Positions 50,725 to 57,689 of a stretch of 64,000 nt of DNA are shown piece by piece; position 1 is the first letter of the stretch, and each line of letters starts with the position of its first letter. The DNA is taken from contig NZ_CP022463.1 in NCBI RefSeq assembly GCF_002224485.1, positions 580,804 through 644,803 on the forward strand, given 5' to 3'. Origin of the DNA: Sinomonas sp. R1AF57. Its GTDB lineage: Bacteria; Actinomycetota; Actinomycetes; Actinomycetales; Micrococcaceae. The position numbers were made by a program, and so were the translations under genes. The notes beneath the pieces were generated by a model. That model did not search any database and was not told the DNA's origin. It saw only the letters and a program-made list of their open reading frames with translations.

Positions 50725-51792
50725 ATGCGCGCCACCATGATCCACGGAACCCGCGACATCCGGGTCGAGGACCGCCCCGACCCGGAGGTGCTGCTGCCCG
50801 GCGACGCCGTGGTCCGGGTGACGGCCGCGTGCGTGTGCGGCTCCGACCTGTGGCCCTACCGCGGCGTGCGCGAGGTGACGGAGCCGAAGCCGATTGGGCA
50901 CGAGTTCGTCGGCGTCGTCGAGGCGGTCGGCGACGAGGTGACTGCCGTGAAGCGCGGCGACTTCGTCATCGCGCCCTGGGCCGTCTCCTGCGGGACGTGC
51001 CCGCCGTGCCGCAACGGCGTCCAGGTCGCGTGCGAGCACCGCGCAGCCTGGGGCGGCAGCGACGAGCAGGGCCTCCCGGTGGACGGCGGCCAGGGCGAGC
51101 GGGTCCGCGTCCCCATGGCGGACGGAACCCTCGTGGCCGTGCCGGGCGTGACCGACCCCGACGAGGCGCTCACCAAGAGCCTGCTGACTCTCTCCGACGT
51201 CATGGGAACGGGCCACCACGCGGCGGTCGCCGCGCACGTCGGGCCCGGTCGCAGCGTGGTGGTGGTGGGCGACGGCGCCGTCGGCCTCTCCGGGGTCCTC
51301 GCGGCCAGGCGGCTGGGCGCCGAGCGGATCATCGCGATGTCCCGGCACGAGGACCGCGCCGAGCTCGCACGCCAGTTCGGCGCCACGGACGTCGTCGCCG
51401 AACGCGGCGCTGAGGCGGCCGAGAAGGTCCGCGAGCTGCTCGGCGGGGTGCTCGCCGACTCCGTCCTCGAATGCGTGGGCACGAAGGAGTCGATGGACCA
51501 GGCGCTCCGCTGCACCCGGCCGGGCGGAAGCCTCGGGTTCGTCGGCGTCCCCGCCGGCGGCGCGGAGCTGCCCATCGGCACCCTGTTCTCGAAGAACATC
51601 TCCGTGGCCGGTGGCGCTGCCTCCACCCGTCACTACCTGCCCGAACTGCTCGAGGACGTGCTCTCCGGAGACATCAACCCGGGCCTCGTGTTCGACTCGG
51701 TCATGCCGCTCGAGGAAGCCGCCGAGGCCTACAGGGCCATGGACGAGCGCCGCGCGGTCAAGGTCATGCTCGTCCCCGGGCTGCAGCGGTGA
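50725..51792 (+). CDS. Zinc-dependent alcohol dehydrogenase family protein
   Basis: A 355-residue medium-chain dehydrogenase. Catalytic zinc ligands are in CVCGSDLWPYRG (Cys) and PIGHEFVGVVE (His, Glu). Structural zinc Cys residues are in SCGTCPPCRNGVQVAC. NAD(P) binding is at VVVVGDGAVGLSGVLAARRLGAERI. The substrate is unknown. The ATG at 50725 follows AAGGAG. The deaminase gene overlaps its stop by four bases. It lies divergent from the LuxR gene. Confidence 0.9.
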   Translation: MRATMIHGTRDIRVEDRPDPEVLLPGDAVVRVTAACVCGSDLWPYRGVREVTEPKPIGHEFVGVVEAVGDEVTAVKRGDFVIAPWAVSCGTCPPCRNGVQVACEHRAAWGGSDEQGLPVDGGQGERVRVPMADGTLVAVPGVTDPDEALTKSLLTLSDVMGTGHHAAVAAHVGPGRSVVVVGDGAVGLSGVLAARRLGAERIIAMSRHEDRAELARQFGATDVVAERGAEAAEKVRELLGGVLADSVLECVGTKESMDQALRCTRPGGSLGFVGVPAGGAELPIGTLFSKNISVAGGAASTRHYLPELLEDVLSGDINPGLVFDSVMPLEEAAEAYRAMDERRAVKVMLVPGLQR

Positions 51793-52226
51793 CGCGCGAC
51801 ATCGGCTTCGAGGCGGCCCTCGAGGCGGCCCGGGCCGGGCTCGCGGAAGGCGGCATTCCCATCGGCGCCGCCCTCGTCCGCGGGGGCGAGGTCCTCGCCG
51901 TCGGGCGCAATGAGCGGGTCCAGAACGGGGACCCAATCGCCCACGGGGAGATGTCCGCGCTCCGTGCCGCGGGCCGGCAGTCCACCTACCGCGACACCGT
52001 CCTCTACACCACCCTCGCGCCGTGCGCCATGTGCGCCGGGACCATCGTCCAGTTCAAGATCCCGCGCGTCGTGGTCGGGGAGCAGCGCACCTTCCCCGGC
52101 GAGCTGGAGCTCCTGCGCTCGCGCGGTGTCGAAGTCGAGGTCCTCGACGATGCGCGGTGCGTGGAGATGATGGAGGCGTTCCAGCGGGATCAGCCCGCGC
52201 TCTGGGCCGAGGACATCGCCGAGTAG
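51789..52226 (+). CDS. Cytosine deaminase, FCY1-like (CDA fold)
   Basis: A 145-residue zinc deaminase. The zinc site is HGEMSAL (His and the proton-shuttle Glu) and APCAMCAG (two Cys). The rest follows yeast FCY1 closely: GGIPIGAALV, TVLYTTLAPCAMC, FKIPRVVVGE, LRSRGVEVEVLDDARCVEMMEAFQ and a final PALWAEDIAE. This is unlike the CodA-type bacterial cytosine deaminase. Cytosine to uracil is the likely reaction; related bases are possible. The GTG start overlaps the dehydrogenase stop (GTGA), so they are coupled. Confidence 0.82.
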   Translation: MTRDIGFEAALEAARAGLAEGGIPIGAALVRGGEVLAVGRNERVQNGDPIAHGEMSALRAAGRQSTYRDTVLYTTLAPCAMCAGTIVQFKIPRVVVGEQRTFPGELELLRSRGVEVEVLDDARCVEMMEAFQRDQPALWAEDIAE

Positions 52227-52307
52227 TCCGGTCCGCGACCGCGGGGTTTGCGCCGGTCCAGCGGGGGAAGGTTCCCCTCGGCACAGTTCCGAGGACGAGG
52301 AGGAGCC

Positions 52308-52925
52308 ATGGCGGACAAGCCCGGGAACCAGACCCCGAACACGCCCGACGTCAGCGAGACCGAGCTGCGCGGGATGACGGTGGACGAGCTGCGGCACAAG
52401 GCCAAGGAGGCCGGGATCGGCAGCACGTCCACGATGAAGAAGGAGGAGCTCGTCCACGCCCTGGCGGAGGCGGGCGGCGGACGCGGCGGTGCGGACGCGA
52501 AGGGCGAGAAGGCCACGGGCGGGACGGACGGAGGCGAGGGCGCAGGGCCCGACGGGGGCCGGATCCGCACCGGCAGCGGGACCTCGGACTCGCTCAAGTA
52601 CTCGCAGGAAGTGACCTCGCCCGAGGACGAGCCCGAGCGCGAGGGCCGCAGCCTCGTCACCACGCACCACGAGGTGATCCGGAAGTGGGCCGAGGAGCGC
52701 AACGGTGTCCCCGCGACCGTCCCCGGCACCGAGCACGGCGACAGCCTCGGGGTGCTGCGGATCGACTTCGGGGGCGACAGCGACACCCTCCGCGAAGTCA
52801 GCTGGGACGAATGGTTCGCGACCTTCGACGAGCGCAGGCTCAACTTCATCTACCAGGAGCAGCGCAGCGACGGGCGCCAGTCGACGTTCTTCCAGCTCGA
52901 GAACCCCGAGCGCGAGGACGCCTGA
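52308..52925 (+). CDS. Rho_N-domain hypothetical protein
   Basis: A 205-residue soluble, acidic protein. Residues 18-52 (TELRGMTVDELRHKAKEAGIGSTSTMKKEELVHAL) form a Rho N-terminal/SAP-like helix pair, which in other proteins binds nucleic acid. A Gly-rich linker follows. The C-terminal half (VTTHHEVIRKWAEERNGVPATVPGTEHGDSLGVLRIDFGG, then SWDEWFATFDERRLNFIYQE) is a conserved actinobacterial block of unknown function. GAGGAGGAG precedes the ATG. It stands alone. Confidence 0.75.
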   Translation: MADKPGNQTPNTPDVSETELRGMTVDELRHKAKEAGIGSTSTMKKEELVHALAEAGGGRGGADAKGEKATGGTDGGEGAGPDGGRIRTGSGTSDSLKYSQEVTSPEDEPEREGRSLVTTHHEVIRKWAEERNGVPATVPGTEHGDSLGVLRIDFGGDSDTLREVSWDEWFATFDERRLNFIYQEQRSDGRQSTFFQLENPEREDA

Positions 52926-52979
52926 GCCCGTGGCGCTCGGGCCCGAGGCGCCTGGGCCCGAGGCTGCCGCAGCAGTGTC

Positions 52980-53786
52980 CTAGCTGGCCGCAGCCGCGAC
53001 CGGGCTGCCGCCGAGGCGCCGCGTGATGTCCCGGGCAGCCTGGGCGCACGCCTCGCCGAGCACCTGCAGGTGCTCCGGGGAGATGCGGAAGCGGGGGGCC
53101 GAGATGAGCACGGCGGCCACGACGTCCCCGCGGTGGTCGAAGACCGGTGCGGAGACGCCGACCTCCTCGACGGAGGTCTCGCCGTAGTTGAGGGCGTACC
53201 CCCGCTGGGACACCTCGGCGAGGCGGCGCGCGAAGGCATCCAGGCCGGCGTCGTCCGTCTCCGCCAGCGCGACGGTGCCCGCGCGGAGGAGCGCGCGGGC
53301 CCGTTCGGGCTGCTCGGCCGCGAGGAAGACCTGCACCGAGGCGGACACGGCGGTGCTGTAGCGGGTCCCGAGCGTCGTGGTGTGCTTGACCTGGTGCGGG
53401 CTCGGGATCTGCTCCACGGAGACGGCCTCCTGGCCGTTCCACTTCAGCAGCGCGCTCGTCTCCCCGGTCCGCTCCGTGAGTTCCCGCAGCACCGGATACG
53501 CCACGCGGCGCTCGTCGAGGTCGGCCAGGAGGGGGCCGGCGACGGCGATGAGCCCGAGGCCGAGCCGGTACCGCCGCGTCGGCTCGTCGCGTTCCACGAG
53601 CCCCTCCGACTCGAGGGTCGCCAGGATGCGGGAGACAGAGCTCTTGTGCAGCCCGACGCGGGCGGCGATGTCCGTCACCCCTATGAGGGGCTCGTCGACG
53701 CTGAAGCAGCGCAGCACCGCGATGGCATTCGAGATGGGGGACGACCCGCGCGCCTCAGCGGCCTCGCCGTTCACGCTTTCGATCAT
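52980..53786 (-). CDS. IclR-family regulator of the creatinine cluster
   Basis: A 268-residue regulator. The N-terminal winged helix (about 15-75) has NAIAVLRCFSVDEPLIGVTDIAARVGLHKSSVSRILATLESEGLVER. The C-terminal effector domain (about 90-265) has TSALLKWNGQEAVSVEQIPSP and the Cys-less ligand pocket typical of the family. It is the last gene on the minus strand after the MHS transporter, past a strong hairpin. I propose that it binds the GTTGCG-N5-CGCAAC sites in the promoters of the creatinase and MHS genes; PucR or another factor could do so too. Start ATG at 53786. Confidence 0.85.
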   Translation of the reverse strand: MIESVNGEAAEARGSSPISNAIAVLRCFSVDEPLIGVTDIAARVGLHKSSVSRILATLESEGLVERDEPTRRYRLGLGLIAVAGPLLADLDERRVAYPVLRELTERTGETSALLKWNGQEAVSVEQIPSPHQVKHTTTLGTRYSTAVSASVQVFLAAEQPERARALLRAGTVALAETDDAGLDAFARRLAEVSQRGYALNYGETSVEEVGVSAPVFDHRGDVVAAVLISAPRFRISPEHLQVLGEACAQAARDITRRLGGSPVAAAAS

Positions 53787-53829
53787 GGGACAACACCTTA
53801 GGGAATGAGGGACGCCTGGGGCCACACGG

Positions 53830-53879
53830 CGGGTGCGCGCACGACGGCGGGTGGGAGACCGCCGTCGTGCGCGCACCCG
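53830..53879 (-). terminator. Hairpin after the MHS transporter gene
   Basis: A perfect 21-bp stem (53830-53850 with 53859-53879) with an 8-base loop. The centre of each arm is CACGACGGCGG or its complement. It lies 12 bases past the transporter stop and before the IclR gene, so the IclR gene is probably transcribed mostly on its own. Confidence 0.85.
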
Positions 53880-53891
53880 TTCTCAGGCACG

Positions 53892-55214
53892 TCAGTGGGC
53901 GAGCGGCCTGTTCGACGTCTCCTTCGCGCACAGGACGGCGACGAGGGAGACGGCAGCCGCGGCGACGAGGTACCACGCCGGGGCGAGCTTGGTGTGCATC
54001 ATCCCGATGAGCAGGGTCGCCATGAACGGGGCTGTGCCGCCGAAGACCGCGTTGGACAGGTTGAAGCTCACCGCGAAGCCGGAGTAGCGGATGCGGGTGG
54101 GGAACAGCTCGGCGAGGAAGCTCGGGAGCGTGCCGTCGTTGAGGGTGAGCATCGCGCCGAGGGCGATCTGGACGAGGAGCACCATCGCGAAGCTGCCCGT
54201 GTCAAGGAGCATGAACGCCGGGACGGTGAAGAGGATGAACGCCACCGAGGCGGTCAGGAGCACCCGCTTGCGGCCGAACCGGTCCGAGGCGAGGCCCGTG
54301 AGGAAGATGAAGCCTATGTAGGTCGTCAGGGCGATTGTCGTGGCGAAGAACGACTCCGTGGAGCCGAAGCCCAGCTCCTCGGAGAGGTAGGTGGGCATGT
54401 ACGAGAGGATCACATAGAAGCCCACGGCGTTCAGGAGCACCGCGCCGACGGCGAGGAGCAGCGCGCGCCAGTGCTTGGAGAACATGTCCTTGACCGGGGC
54501 GTGGGTGGTCTCGGCCTGGTCCTCGATCGCCCGGAACGCCGGGGTGTCCTCGAGCTTGGTGCGGATGTAGCGCCCGATCAGTCCCATCGGGGCCGCGAGC
54601 AGGAACGGGAGGCGCCAGCCCCACTCCGTCATCTGCTCGGGAGTCAGGACGATGGACAGGAGCGCGGCCAGGAGGGAGCCGAGCAGGAGGCCGGCGGCCG
54701 TGGAGGCGGGCACCACTGCGGCGTAGAGGCCGCGCCGGTTGGCAGGGGCGTACTCGACCAGGAACGCGGAGGCCCCGGCGTACTCGCCTGCGGCGGAGAA
54801 GCCCTGCACGACCCGGACGGCCAGGAGCAGGATCGGGGCCCCGACGCCGATCACCGCGTAGGACGGGATGAGCGCGATGCAGAACGTCGCGCCGCTCATG
54901 ATCAGGATCGACAGGGACAGGGCAGTGCGGCGTCCCAGCCGGTCGCCGATGTGGCCCCACACGAACCCGCCGAGCGGGCGGATGAAGAAGGAGATCGCGA
55001 AGACCGCGAACGTTGCGAGGAGGGCTGTCTGACGGTCCGTCTCCGGGAAGAAGGCCTGGGAGATCGTCGCCGCGAGGTACCCGTAGACCGCGTAGTCGAA
55101 CCACTCGACGAAGTTGCCGAAGAAGCTGCCCCACAGGACGCGGCGGCGTGCGTCTTTGCTGATGCCGTCGGCCTGCTGGATGTCGGAGGGGGCTGTGGAG
55201 TTCTCAGTGCTCAA
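53892..55214 (-). CDS. MFS transporter, MHS family
   Basis: A 440-residue, 12-helix symporter of the metabolite:H+ (MHS) type, which takes up proline, betaine, shikimate and other organic acids. Signatures are GSFFGNFVEWFDYAVYGYLAA at the first helix, FFIRPLGGFVWGHIGDRLGRR in the 2-3 loop, and RVVQGFSAAGEYAGASAFLVEYAP. In this cluster a likely substrate is creatine, creatinine, sarcosine or betaine. A GTTGCG-N5-CGCAAC site lies 23 bases before the start, so it is probably co-regulated with creatinase though separated from it by a terminator. Confidence 0.88.
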   Translation of the reverse strand: MSTENSTAPSDIQQADGISKDARRRVLWGSFFGNFVEWFDYAVYGYLAATISQAFFPETDRQTALLATFAVFAISFFIRPLGGFVWGHIGDRLGRRTALSLSILIMSGATFCIALIPSYAVIGVGAPILLLAVRVVQGFSAAGEYAGASAFLVEYAPANRRGLYAAVVPASTAAGLLLGSLLAALLSIVLTPEQMTEWGWRLPFLLAAPMGLIGRYIRTKLEDTPAFRAIEDQAETTHAPVKDMFSKHWRALLLAVGAVLLNAVGFYVILSYMPTYLSEELGFGSTESFFATTIALTTYIGFIFLTGLASDRFGRKRVLLTASVAFILFTVPAFMLLDTGSFAMVLLVQIALGAMLTLNDGTLPSFLAELFPTRIRYSGFAVSFNLSNAVFGGTAPFMATLLIGMMHTKLAPAWYLVAAAAVSLVAVLCAKETSNRPLAH

Positions 55215-55236
55215 AGGAAACCACCAGTATCTTGGG

Positions 55237-55253
55237 GTTGCGTTTAGCGCAAC
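55237..55253. promoter_or_regulatory. Operator site 1, GTTGCG-N5-CGCAAC
   Basis: GTTGCG TTTAG CGCAAC, a 17-base perfect inverted repeat, 23 bases upstream of the MHS transporter start. A second small palindrome ATTGCACCAAT (55257-55267) adjoins it. Confidence 0.75.
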
Positions 55254-55359
55254 TCGATTGCACCAATGTAGGCTCGCCCACCGCTTGTGGTCAAGATCAC
55301 TCGTGCATGTGACGCGCAGAACGCACCTCGGTTGCCTCCAGGTACTGCCGCCACGTACG

Positions 55360-55403
55360 ACGACGGCGCCGCACCCCGCGCGGGCGGGGTGCGGCGCCGT
55401 CGT
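55360..55403 (-). terminator. Terminator after the creatinase gene
   Basis: A perfect 20-bp stem (55360-55379 with 55384-55403) closed by GCGG, 10 bases past the creatinase stop. The outer ends are ACGACGGC/GCCGTCGT. Confidence 0.88.
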
Positions 55404-55413
55404 GCGTGCCGGA

Positions 55414-56673
55414 TCAGGCCTCGATGATGTTCTTCTCCGGGCCGAACGGGAACTTGGTGATGTTCTCGACCGAGTCCTCGCCGATCACGAGGATGTCGTG
55501 CTCGCGGTAGCCGCCCGCGCCCGGGAGGCCGTCGGCGACCGTGATCATCGGCTCCATGGAGACGACCATGCCCGGCTCGAGCACCGTCTCGATGTCCTCG
55601 CGGAGCTCGAGGCCGGCCTCGCGGCCGTAGTAGTGCGAGAGGACACCGAACGAGTGGCCGTAGCCGAACGTGCGGTTGGGGAGGAGGCCGTAGCCGATGT
55701 AGATCTCGTTGAGCTCGGCGGCGATGTCCTTGCAGACGGCGCCCGGCTTGATGAGCTCGAGGCCGCGGCGGTGCACCTCGACGTTGATGTTCCACAGGCG
55801 CAGGCTCTCCTCGTCCGGCTGGCCCAGGAACAGGGTGCGCTCGAGGGCCGTGTAGTAGCCGGAGGTCATCGGGAAGCAGTTCAGCGAGAGGATGTCGCCC
55901 TTCTCGAGCTTGCGGGTCGTGGCCCAGTTGTGGGCGCCGTCCGTGTTGATGCCCGACTGGAACCAGACCCAGGTGTCGCGGACCTCGCGGTGGGGGAACG
56001 TCTTGGCGATCTCGTGCACCATGGCCTCGGTGCCAGCGAGGGCGACCTCGTACTCGGTGATGCCCTCGCGGATCGCGTTGCGGATGGCCTCGCCGCCCAG
56101 GTCGCCGATGCGGGCGCCGTGCTTGATGACCTCGATCTCCTCGGCGGACTTGATCATGCGCTGGCGCATGGCGTCCTGGGAGACGTCCAGGAGCGCGGCG
56201 CCGGGGAACGCGGCGGCGATCTTCTCGCGGGTCAGGGTCGGGAGCGCGTCGTCCTCGACGCCCAGGCGGGTGGCCCGGACGCCGCGCTGGCGCAGGGCCT
56301 CCTGGAGGCCGAAGTAGAAGTTGTCGCGGCGCCAGTCGGTGTAGACGATGTTCTCGCCGTAGGAGGTGCGCCACGGCATTCCGGCGTCGATGTTCGCGGT
56401 GACGGTGACCGAGTCGTCGGCGGTGACGACCAGAGCGTAGTTGCGGCCGAACGTCGTGTAGAGGAAGTCGGAGTAGTACTTGATGCCGTGGTAGCTCGTC
56501 AGGATGACGGCGTCGAGCTCCTTGGCGGCCATGATCTGGCGGAGGCCGCCCAGGCGGCGCTCGAACTCCGCATCGGAGAACGTGAGCTTGCCCTTGGAGC
56601 CGTTGTGGAGCACCTTGAGGCGCTCGAGCTCGGCGACGCTGGTGGCGGACGTGGAAGCCGTGTCGACGGACAT
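55414..56673 (-). CDS. Creatinase (creatine amidinohydrolase)
   Basis: A 419-residue M24 (pita-bread) enzyme that hydrolyses creatine to sarcosine and urea. It is not a metal peptidase; metal ligands of the fold are absent, and the catalytic His is H248 in GINTDGAHN, the counterpart of His232 in the Pseudomonas enzyme. Other near-identical blocks are TSYHGIKYYSDFLYTTFGRNYALVV, IKHGARIGDLGG, LSLNCFPMTSGYYTALERTLFLG, YGHSFGVLSHYYGREAGLELRED and the C-terminal NITKFPFGPEKNII. The first 25 residues are an extension relative to Pseudomonas. Creatininase lies upstream on the same strand. Two copies of GTTGCG-N5-CGCAAC and extra half-sites lie in its promoter. Confidence 0.95.
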   Translation of the reverse strand: MSVDTASTSATSVAELERLKVLHNGSKGKLTFSDAEFERRLGGLRQIMAAKELDAVILTSYHGIKYYSDFLYTTFGRNYALVVTADDSVTVTANIDAGMPWRTSYGENIVYTDWRRDNFYFGLQEALRQRGVRATRLGVEDDALPTLTREKIAAAFPGAALLDVSQDAMRQRMIKSAEEIEVIKHGARIGDLGGEAIRNAIREGITEYEVALAGTEAMVHEIAKTFPHREVRDTWVWFQSGINTDGAHNWATTRKLEKGDILSLNCFPMTSGYYTALERTLFLGQPDEESLRLWNINVEVHRRGLELIKPGAVCKDIAAELNEIYIGYGLLPNRTFGYGHSFGVLSHYYGREAGLELREDIETVLEPGMVVSMEPMITVADGLPGAGGYREHDILVIGEDSVENITKFPFGPEKNIIEA

Positions 56674-56720
56674 GGTGTCTCCTTCTCAGGGATCGTTGCG
56701 TGGTTGCGAGAAAGTCTTCG

Positions 56721-56737
56721 GTTGCGTTAGCCGCAAC
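56721..56737. promoter_or_regulatory. Operator site 2, GTTGCG-N5-CGCAAC
   Basis: GTTGCG TTAGC CGCAAC, 48 bases before the creatinase start. Extra GTTGCG half-sites lie at 56695 and 56703 and a GTTGCA at 56741, so this promoter holds a cluster of half-sites. Confidence 0.78.
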
Positions 56738-56792
56738 CTCGTTGCATCAGACTAGCTGTGGTGGGCGTCACGGTCAAGCGACGTGCACTTTG

Positions 56793-56809
56793 GTTGCGAT
56801 GAGCGCAAC
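56793..56809. promoter_or_regulatory. Operator site 3, GTTGCG-N5-CGCAAC
   Basis: GTTGCG ATGAG CGCAAC, 72 bases centre-to-centre from site 2 and 11 bases after the creatininase stop. The two sites could hold a DNA loop over the creatinase promoter. Confidence 0.78.
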
Positions 56810-56819
56810 TTTGCGGTGC

Positions 56820-57593
56820 TCAGGGCCGGCTGACCTCGGCGGCGATGGACTCCGCGAGGGCCTTGGACGTGCGCTCGAGCAGGAGCTGCCCCGCCGCCTC
56901 CGAGGCGGCCTTGGCCGAGGACAGGCAGCCCGAGGCCGGGGTGAGCTCCGGCCGCACAGGGAGCACGTCGTATCGGGGCAGCTGGGCCGCGGGAAGGTCC
57001 ATGACGCGGTCCAGCTGGACGAGGCGCGGATAGAGGTGAAGCATGAGCGAGGTCTCGAGGACGCCGCCGTGCTCGACGTCCCAGCCCGGGAACGAGCCGC
57101 GGTAGATCTCCTCGATCGTCTCCTCGTCCACGAAGTCCCAGTAGGAGAGCAGGACGGCGGAGAGGTCCTGGCCGCGCAGGCCGAGCTCCGCGGTGGCCTG
57201 CTCGACGCCCTCGTAGATGAACTGGTAGTTCTCGAAGTGGCCGTTGAGGAAGACGATCCGCCGCGCCCCGTGCCGGGCGAACTCGAGCGTGAGCGTCCTG
57301 GCGATGGAGATAAGCGTCGTGCCGTCGAGGCTCGTCGTGCCCCCCAGGTGGTTGCCGCCGCCGGAACGCTGTTGCGACTTGTAGCCGTACACGATCGGCG
57401 CGGCAACGAGGCCTCCCAGCGAGGCTGCGAGGCGCTCGCCCATGGCCTTCGACAGCAGGACGTCGGTGTTGAGCGGCAGATGCGGCCCGTGCTGCTCAAT
57501 GGATCCGACGGGGACGATGACGGGGGCGCCCGAGGCGATTGCCTCCCGGTAGCTGAAGGCGTCGAGCTCCTCCATGAAGACGCTGGTGGCCAT
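56820..57593 (-). CDS. Creatininase (creatinine amidohydrolase)
   Basis: A 257-residue metal hydrolase that opens creatinine to creatine. The metal and catalytic residues of the Pseudomonas enzyme (E34, H36, D45, H120, E122) align with E33, H35, D44, H119 and E121 here, in VGSIEQHGPHLPLNTDVLL and FLNGHFEN. YGYKSQQRSGGGNHLGGTTSLDG, LSYWDFV and WDVEHGGVLETSLMLHLYP are further matches, which favours true creatininase over the wider family of MftE-like proteins. The NCS1 permease gene lies 96 bases upstream across a hairpin. No GTTGCG site precedes it. Confidence 0.93.
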   Translation of the reverse strand: MATSVFMEELDAFSYREAIASGAPVIVPVGSIEQHGPHLPLNTDVLLSKAMGERLAASLGGLVAAPIVYGYKSQQRSGGGNHLGGTTSLDGTTLISIARTLTLEFARHGARRIVFLNGHFENYQFIYEGVEQATAELGLRGQDLSAVLLSYWDFVDEETIEEIYRGSFPGWDVEHGGVLETSLMLHLYPRLVQLDRVMDLPAAQLPRYDVLPVRPELTPASGCLSSAKAASEAAGQLLLERTSKALAESIAAEVSRP

Positions 57594-57635
57594 GGTTCCT
57601 CCTGGGTGCAGGGTGTGGGAAGGCGTGCTGAAGGG

Positions 57636-57669
57636 CGCCGGCGGCGGGGGTCGTGCCCCGCCGCCGGCG
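57636..57669 (-). terminator. Intercistronic hairpin between permease and creatininase genes
   Basis: CGCCGGCGGCGGGG (57636-57649) and CCCCGCCGCCGGCG (57656-57669) pair perfectly over 14 bases with a 6-base loop. It lies 20 bases past the permease stop and 42 before the creatininase start. It may end most transcripts or tune the ratio of transporter to enzyme. Confidence 0.75.
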
Positions 57670-57689
57670 GAAGGTGGTGTCGCTGGACG

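Noticed and set aside
55414-56673. Xaa-Pro aminopeptidase
   Set aside because: The M24 fold is present, but the residues and long blocks follow creatinase, the metal ligands of the peptidase are missing, and creatininase is adjacent.
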